Assembly: GCA_040757575.1 (NCBI GenBank)
Contig: JBFLXA010000002.1
Location: 248,001-312,000, forward strand
DNA length: 64,000 nt
Reading direction: 5' to 3'
From: PFJX01 sp040757575
Lineage (GTDB): Bacteria > Pseudomonadota > Gammaproteobacteria > Burkholderiales > Thiobacillaceae
A model generated the notes under the pieces. The model ran no database searches, had not been told where the DNA came from, and saw nothing but the letters and a program-made list of their open reading frames with translations. The translations under genes and the position numbers were made by a program. This document shows, piece by piece, positions 59,972-64,000 of this stretch (positions are counted from its first letter, which is position 1; each line of letters opens with the position of its first letter).

Positions 59972-61135
59972 TCAGGTCGCGGCCCAGTGGGGGGTGGCCA
60001 CGCCTTCGCCCAGATCCGCTTCCACCAGGCGGCGGCGCACTTCCAGCAGTTTCTCGATCAGGGCCGGCTCCGCTTGCCCGTAGGCGTCGGCATCCGGCAC
60101 CCGTTTCACCACCACGCCCAGCAATTCGGTAATGGCATTGCCGATGGAGTTCTGGCTGATGGTGACAATGAGCTGGCCGGCGTCGTTGCGATAGATGAGC
60201 TGCTTGAAGGCCGGCTGCCAGCGTATGGAGTTGGCGTACTTCGCGTCCTTGATGCAGCGGTCCCGGACCATCTTTGCGGTCTTCAGGAGGTCGTTGTTGA
60301 ACAGCAGTTTGTTCTCCACCAGTTCCGGGAAGTAGATGTCCCGGGCCATGGGGGCGTTGCGGGTGGACACCTGGCCGAAGAAGGTGCGGTAGAAATCGAT
60401 GAAGCCTTTCAGGAGGGTGTCGTATTCCTTCCAGAAGCGGGGGTCTTTCAGGGATTCGGCCCCGCCGGTCACCTCCCAGCTTGGCAGGCCCTGGGGGTAG
60501 CCCGTCAGGGCGATGCGGCAGGAGCCGGACTGGCAGGGCCGCAGGATGTGCAGGTCCAGTTCGTTGAAAAAGTCCTGGTAGACATCCCGCATATAGGCCT
60601 GGAACAGGGAATGCTGGCCCCCGTCCGTCAGGTTGGGGTTGTTGGCATCGGCAATGGGGGCATCCCGCAACTGGGCCTTGTTGAAGGCGATGAAGTGGTT
60701 GTGCAGCATGCGGATGCTGGGCACACCGGGGGAAGTGAGGGGCCATGTGGCGTCCAGGCTGGCCTCGCCTGCCAACACAAGGTAGGCATCCGGGTCCGGG
60801 TATTGCTCCAGCATGTAGTCGATGATGATCTGGTTCATCCGGTTCCAGACGTTCTTCACGCCTTCGGGTACCTGGGTGCGCCGCACGGGCCGGCCCAGGG
60901 GGTCCAGGATGCGCTGGGAGGTGTTGTAGATGATGGAGGTGTCGAACTCGTTGCTGTGGCCCAGGGCCTTGCGGTACAGCAGCAGGCCTTCCGGGTTCTG
61001 CAGCAGGCCGTTGTTGTGCACCAGATCGTTGAGGTTCTCCGTGCTGTTGAAGAACTCGTTGGGCTTCATGCCCTCGGGCACGTCCAGGGGAATCTGGCGG
61101 AAGGGAGTGACGATTTCACGGGGACCGGACTGCAT
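59972..61135 (-). CDS. Conserved-looking protein of unknown function (387 residues)
   Basis: 387-residue cytoplasmic protein, no signal or membrane segment, with no family I can name. Features include MQSGPREIVTPFRQIPLDV at the start, a central SPGVPSIRMLHNHFIAFNKA (His-x-His pair), QHSLFQAYMRDVYQDFFNEL, and a C-terminal RRRLVEADLGEGVATPHWA. ATG 61135 is preceded by AGGAAC, and an in-frame upstream extension is Arg/Pro-rich and unlikely to be translated. It lies alone between convergent cspA and the fcc operon terminator. Confidence 0.75.
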   Translation of the reverse strand: MQSGPREIVTPFRQIPLDVPEGMKPNEFFNSTENLNDLVHNNGLLQNPEGLLLYRKALGHSNEFDTSIIYNTSQRILDPLGRPVRRTQVPEGVKNVWNRMNQIIIDYMLEQYPDPDAYLVLAGEASLDATWPLTSPGVPSIRMLHNHFIAFNKAQLRDAPIADANNPNLTDGGQHSLFQAYMRDVYQDFFNELDLHILRPCQSGSCRIALTGYPQGLPSWEVTGGAESLKDPRFWKEYDTLLKGFIDFYRTFFGQVSTRNAPMARDIYFPELVENKLLFNNDLLKTAKMVRDRCIKDAKYANSIRWQPAFKQLIYRNDAGQLIVTISQNSIGNAITELLGVVVKRVPDADAYGQAEPALIEKLLEVRRRLVEADLGEGVATPHWAAT

Positions 61136-61360
61136 GCTCGTTCCTGCACTTGCGTTGATGGGTGCCGGGGATGATAGAGGAACGGGCCTGGGGAGCAAGC
61201 CTGCCCTATGATGGGGCAGGCGGAGAATAAGCATGCATGCACTGCGCTTTCTCAAGGTGGGCCTAAGTGATTTGCACTGCCTGTCCTTGCCCCGGTTCTT
61301 GGCTGAGCCAGACGACATAACTATTTAGCAGGCGACAGTAGAGCATGGCCCTTCACCAGC

Positions 61361-61384
61361 AAAAAAGGCCCGCTTGGGCGGGCC
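61361..61384 (-). terminator. Rho-independent terminator of the fccA-fccB operon
   Basis: On the minus strand GGCCCGC-ccaa-GCGGGCC is followed by TTTTTT. It lies 23 bases past the fccB stop. Confidence 0.85.
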
Positions 61385-61406
61385 CTTTGCTTTCACCAAG
61401 GCCTTC

Positions 61407-62753
61407 TCAGGCGAAGGCGTCGGCCAGCACGTTGCGCAGCCAGCCGTCGGCGTATTCCACTTCCAGCTTGCGATATATGCGCGGCACCGGCTTGGGCTTG
61501 TCCTTGGTGCCGAAGGTCACCGGCGAGATGCCGCTGCCTTCCTTGATGTATACCCACTGGCCGTTCTGCACCCGGTAAAGGTGCACCACGGAGAAACCCC
61601 AGTCCGGGGCCACCACGCTGTAGCAGGTGTTGGTGTAGATAGGCACCGGCGGGGGCAAGCCGTTGACCTGGGCGACGATGTGGGCCACCACCACCTTGGC
61701 CTGGGTGATGGCCATGTGGGCCGACTTGGGGAAAGCGTTATTGGTGGCCAGTTCGCCCCCCACGCAGGCGTCGCCGATGACGAACACGTCCTTCAGTTTG
61801 GTGGATTCCATGCTCTCAGGCTTCACCTCGCACCACTTGTCCTTGAAAGTGGCCAGGCCCAGGTCCTTGGCCACCTTGCCGGCGTGGTGGGGCGGGATGA
61901 TGTTGACCACGTCGCCCTGGTGCTCGCCAAAGCCGGTGTAGCAGGTGAGGGTCTTGGGGTCGATGCGCTCCACCTTTCCGTCCTGGGCGCCGGGGATCCA
62001 CTCGATCATGCCGCCGGGGCCGTAGCCGTAGAGTGCCTTCCAGGCTTGCTCGAACAGGGGCCTTTTGGAGAAGGAATCGTTGGCGTCCAGGATCAGCACC
62101 TTGGCCCGCTTCTTGCCATGGTGCATGCAGTGGTTGGCCACCTGGGCGGCCCGCTCGTAGGGGCCGGGGGGGCAACGGAAGGGACCGGGGGGCACGGCGA
62201 TGATGAACCGGCCGCCGTCGGGCATGGCCTCAAGCTGCTGCTTCAAGGCCAGGGTCTGGGGGCCGGCCTTCCAGGCATGGGGCAGGGTGGTGTCCGCCAG
62301 TTCCTTGCTGTAGCCCTCAATGGCGCCAAAATTGAAGTCGACGCCTGGAGACAGCACCAGGAAGTCGTATTCGAAGGTCTTGCCCGATGCCGTGACCAGG
62401 GTCTTCTTCACCGGATCTATCGTCGTGGCCTCGTCGTGGACCACCTTGACGCCGTGCTTCTGCAAGCCTTTATAGCCCCGCTGCAGGGTCTTGATGTCCC
62501 GCTCGCCGGACATGACCTCGTTGGATAGGGGGCAGGAGGTGTAGATCGTGTCCCGCTCCAGGAGGGTGACGTCCAGGTCCTCGTCCATGAGACGCAGGTA
62601 CTTGGCGGCGGTGGCCCCGCCGTAGCCGCCCCCCACCACCAGTACCCGGGCCTTGGTCTTGGCGGCATGGGCCTTGGGAATAGTCAGGAAAGCGGCCCCG
62701 GAGGCGGCAGACAGGGCCTTGAGGAAGGTGCGGCGATCAATTGGGCTGTGCAT
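61407..62753 (-). CDS. fccB: Flavocytochrome c sulfide dehydrogenase, flavoprotein subunit (FccB/SoxF-like)
   Basis: 448-residue periplasmic FAD enzyme oxidising sulfide to sulfur. Tat signal DRRTFLKALSAASGAAFL precedes the FAD site ARVLVVGGGYGGATAAKYL. The redox cysteines are seen in DTIYTSCPLSNEV and PPGPFRCPPGPYERA, and VFVIGDACVGGE is the second nucleotide motif; the last about 70 residues form the flavocytochrome c C-terminal domain. It lies 12 bases downstream of its cytochrome partner gene. Electrons would pass to the haem subunit and then to a terminal oxidase or photosynthetic chain. Confidence 0.93.
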   Translation of the reverse strand: MHSPIDRRTFLKALSAASGAAFLTIPKAHAAKTKARVLVVGGGYGGATAAKYLRLMDEDLDVTLLERDTIYTSCPLSNEVMSGERDIKTLQRGYKGLQKHGVKVVHDEATTIDPVKKTLVTASGKTFEYDFLVLSPGVDFNFGAIEGYSKELADTTLPHAWKAGPQTLALKQQLEAMPDGGRFIIAVPPGPFRCPPGPYERAAQVANHCMHHGKKRAKVLILDANDSFSKRPLFEQAWKALYGYGPGGMIEWIPGAQDGKVERIDPKTLTCYTGFGEHQGDVVNIIPPHHAGKVAKDLGLATFKDKWCEVKPESMESTKLKDVFVIGDACVGGELATNNAFPKSAHMAITQAKVVVAHIVAQVNGLPPPVPIYTNTCYSVVAPDWGFSVVHLYRVQNGQWVYIKEGSGISPVTFGTKDKPKPVPRIYRKLEVEYADGWLRNVLADAFA

Positions 62754-62765
62754 TTCCGTTCTCCC

Positions 62766-63338
62766 TCAGCGCCCCTGGGCGCCGTAGTAATAGGCAGCGG
62801 CCGGCACCTCGGCGGGCTTCATTGCCCGCGCGGTCTTTTTCATCCTGCGGTGGGGCATCTGGAAATCCTTGTCCCGGTATTTGTCCAGTTCTAGCTCCAT
62901 GTATTTGGCCCACTGGCCGTTGATCTTGGGGGCATCCTCGTCGGGGTCGTTGCCGGTCAACCCATGGCAGTCCTCGCAGTTTTCGGAAATTACCGCCTTG
63001 CCCTTCTTGTGCATGGCCGGACCTACGGGCTGGGAAACCGGTACCCAGGGCTTCTTGGAAAAGTAGACGGCCAGGGCATTGATTTCGTCGTCGGAAAGGC
63101 CCTTGACGATGCGGTTCATTGTGGCGGCACCCCGCTCGTCGTATTTCCATTGTTTCATGACCCGCTCCAGGTATCCCCTGGGCAACCCGCCAATGGAAGG
63201 CATGGATTCGCCGGCACTGACACCACCCACCCCGTGGCAGTTGTTGCAGGTACGTGCCAGCAGGCTGATGTCCGGACCTGCTGCCAGAGCAGATGTCGCA
63301 AGCCCTAGCAGAAACGTGGCCACTGCTTTCTTGCCCAT
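62766..63338 (-). CDS. fccA: Dihaem cytochrome c subunit of flavocytochrome c (FccA-like)
   Basis: 190-residue periplasmic c-type cytochrome with a signal peptide (MGKKAVATFLLGLATSALA) and two CxxCH sites, CNNCH (near residue 35) and CEDCH (near residue 125), each in a class I cytochrome half typical of the 21-kDa FccA. Methionine ligands are probably in the ESMPSIGG and QMPHRRM regions. GGAGG precedes ATG 63338. First gene of the operon with fccB. A diheme c553 relative (SoxE-like) cannot be excluded. Confidence 0.9.
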   Translation of the reverse strand: MGKKAVATFLLGLATSALAAGPDISLLARTCNNCHGVGGVSAGESMPSIGGLPRGYLERVMKQWKYDERGAATMNRIVKGLSDDEINALAVYFSKKPWVPVSQPVGPAMHKKGKAVISENCEDCHGLTGNDPDEDAPKINGQWAKYMELELDKYRDKDFQMPHRRMKKTARAMKPAEVPAAAYYYGAQGR

Positions 63339-63683
63339 ACATGCCTCCACTTGATTCACTCAATTCTGGGAAACGGAGATCGACTCACCCGGTACGTCTA
63401 TCCGTGGCATCAACCTTGCTCACCTCGCGGGTATTGGTAGATATGTAACCTTGCGATAGGGAATAAGCAAGTGCTAAACATTCCATTAGAATTAAATAAT
63501 ATATTGATTAATAAAGGTTTTTTGGATCCAGCCCATTGCTAATAACCCTACCTTGCTCGTAGTCTATGGCCGTAGAGGTGGTAGAAATGTACTCGTCGGC
63601 GCCTTGGTCTCCCGGTCCTGGTCCATGGGGTGGTGCGGCGCGGACGGTTAAGTCGCCCTCAAAATGGCAAGGAGAAAAATGTG
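63339..63683. other. Non-coding gap between fccA and a multihaem cytochrome gene
   Basis: 345 bases without a supported gene, notably AT-rich around 63470-63530 (ATTAAATAATATATTGATTA). It must hold divergent promoters for the fcc operon and the plus-strand cytochrome. A TTGAT half-site of the FNR/CRP type is present near 63503, but no full palindrome was found. Otherwise nothing notable. Confidence 0.5.
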
Positions 63684-64000
63684 ATGAGAACTGCCTGGAA
63701 CTGGCTGGTCGGGGTGGTGCTGGGTTTGATCGTTGCGCAGTCTTTCGCATGGGCGGCTATCGACCATGGGGCCGAACCATCGGCAGAAGCTGGGGCGCAA
63801 GCAATCGCCAACTTCCGCTGCCTGCGCTGCCACGCGGACCCGGATGAAAAGGTGAGGGTGCGGAACGACGGTAGCAGGAACTTCATCTACATCGACCCCA
63901 AGACCTTCGAGCATAGCGTCCACGGAAAGCAGCCCTGCACGGGTTGCCACAACAACGTCACCAAGCTGCCCCACGAGAAACCCCTGCCGAAGAGCGTGGG
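63684..64000 (+). CDS. Multihaem c-type cytochrome, N-terminal part (runs off right edge)
   Basis: About 105 residues visible. A signal segment (NWLVGVVLGLIVAQSFAWA) is followed by two CxxCH haem sites, CLRCH (near residue 46) and CTGCH (near residue 86), with HSVHGKQPCTGCHNNV resembling tetra- or octahaem cytochromes of the NapC/c554-like kind. AAGGAG (63669-63674) lies nine bases before ATG 63684. The rest is beyond the window, so haem number and role remain open; placement opposite the fcc operon suggests periplasmic electron transfer. Confidence 0.85.
   Translation, partial: MRTAWNWLVGVVLGLIVAQSFAWAAIDHGAEPSAEAGAQAIANFRCLRCHADPDEKVRVRNDGSRNFIYIDPKTFEHSVHGKQPCTGCHNNVTKLPHEKPLPKSV

Noticed and set aside
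63495..63515. FNR box upstream of the right-hand cytochrome
   Set aside because: Only one TTGAT half-site is present; the second half does not match.

Overview
The window reads as a high-GC, gene-dense chromosome segment of a betaproteobacterium, most likely a Rhodocyclales-type respiratory organism (an inference from gene order and protein likeness; no 16S rRNA gene is present). The evidence is paired VC_2705/DUF4212 sodium:solute symporters next to a cNMP-CBS-DUF294 protein, an rsmB-DUF4390-ntrYX-trkA-trkH block, a hemA-prfA-prmC block, and flavocytochrome c sulfide dehydrogenase with further c-type cytochromes. Nearly all genes are housekeeping or respiratory and are packed with ATGA, GTGA or TGATG overlaps.

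Layout. 0-10.4 kb: start of hemE, two divergent symporter operons, a DnaQ-like exonuclease, a cNMP/CBS/nucleotidyltransferase protein and a TctD/TctE-like two-component pair; together these look like an organic-acid uptake and sensing locus. 10.5-17.3 kb: cytochrome b561-like protein, MscS channel, a Phd/ParE-type toxin-antitoxin pair translationally coupled to an AmpG-like permease, acuI-like reductase, and a periplasmic hydrolase-like protein with a TlpA thioredoxin. 17.3-24.5 kb: RND pump and adaptor, a MoaD-like protein without the GG tail, lnt and selD. 24.5-35.4 kb: two tandem trkH genes with trkA, ntrX (with a decayed AAA+ domain), ntrY, DUF4390, rsmB and a GGDEF protein. 35.4-44.9 kb: mpl, an Mla-type lipid ABC operon, esterase, RNB exoribonuclease, TonB-like protein and fbp.

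44.9-48.2 kb holds the most interesting locus: a minus-strand operon of a secreted cysteine-rich protein, a PqqD-like protein, an HprK-related kinase and a nucleotidyltransferase. It is preceded by a near-consensus sigma-54 promoter and an upstream inverted repeat, and a perfect 12-bp stem-loop separates the secreted protein from the other genes. This arrangement fits the little-understood HPr-rel-A system, in which a peptide or protein may be modified by a PqqD-presented, kinase/NTase-based machinery. Substrate and chemistry are unknown.

48.2-56.4 kb: prmC (with a repeat-encoded N-terminal extension), prfA, hemA, a hexose-6-phosphate epimerase, a ParA-like ATPase, ilvD, lgt and tRNA-Ala(CGC). 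56.4-64 kb: a DUF938 methyltransferase, a GNAT-like protein, a WYL regulator, a 39-residue membrane protein, cspA, a 387-residue protein of unknown function, fccB/fccA for periplasmic sulfide oxidation, and the start of a multihaem cytochrome running off the right edge.

A 69-bp paired inverted repeat occurs at 5572-5640 and 50271-50339, and a half copy sits at the start of lnt. Coordinates of starts were chosen by ribosome-binding sites, overlaps and family lengths; no database search could be run.
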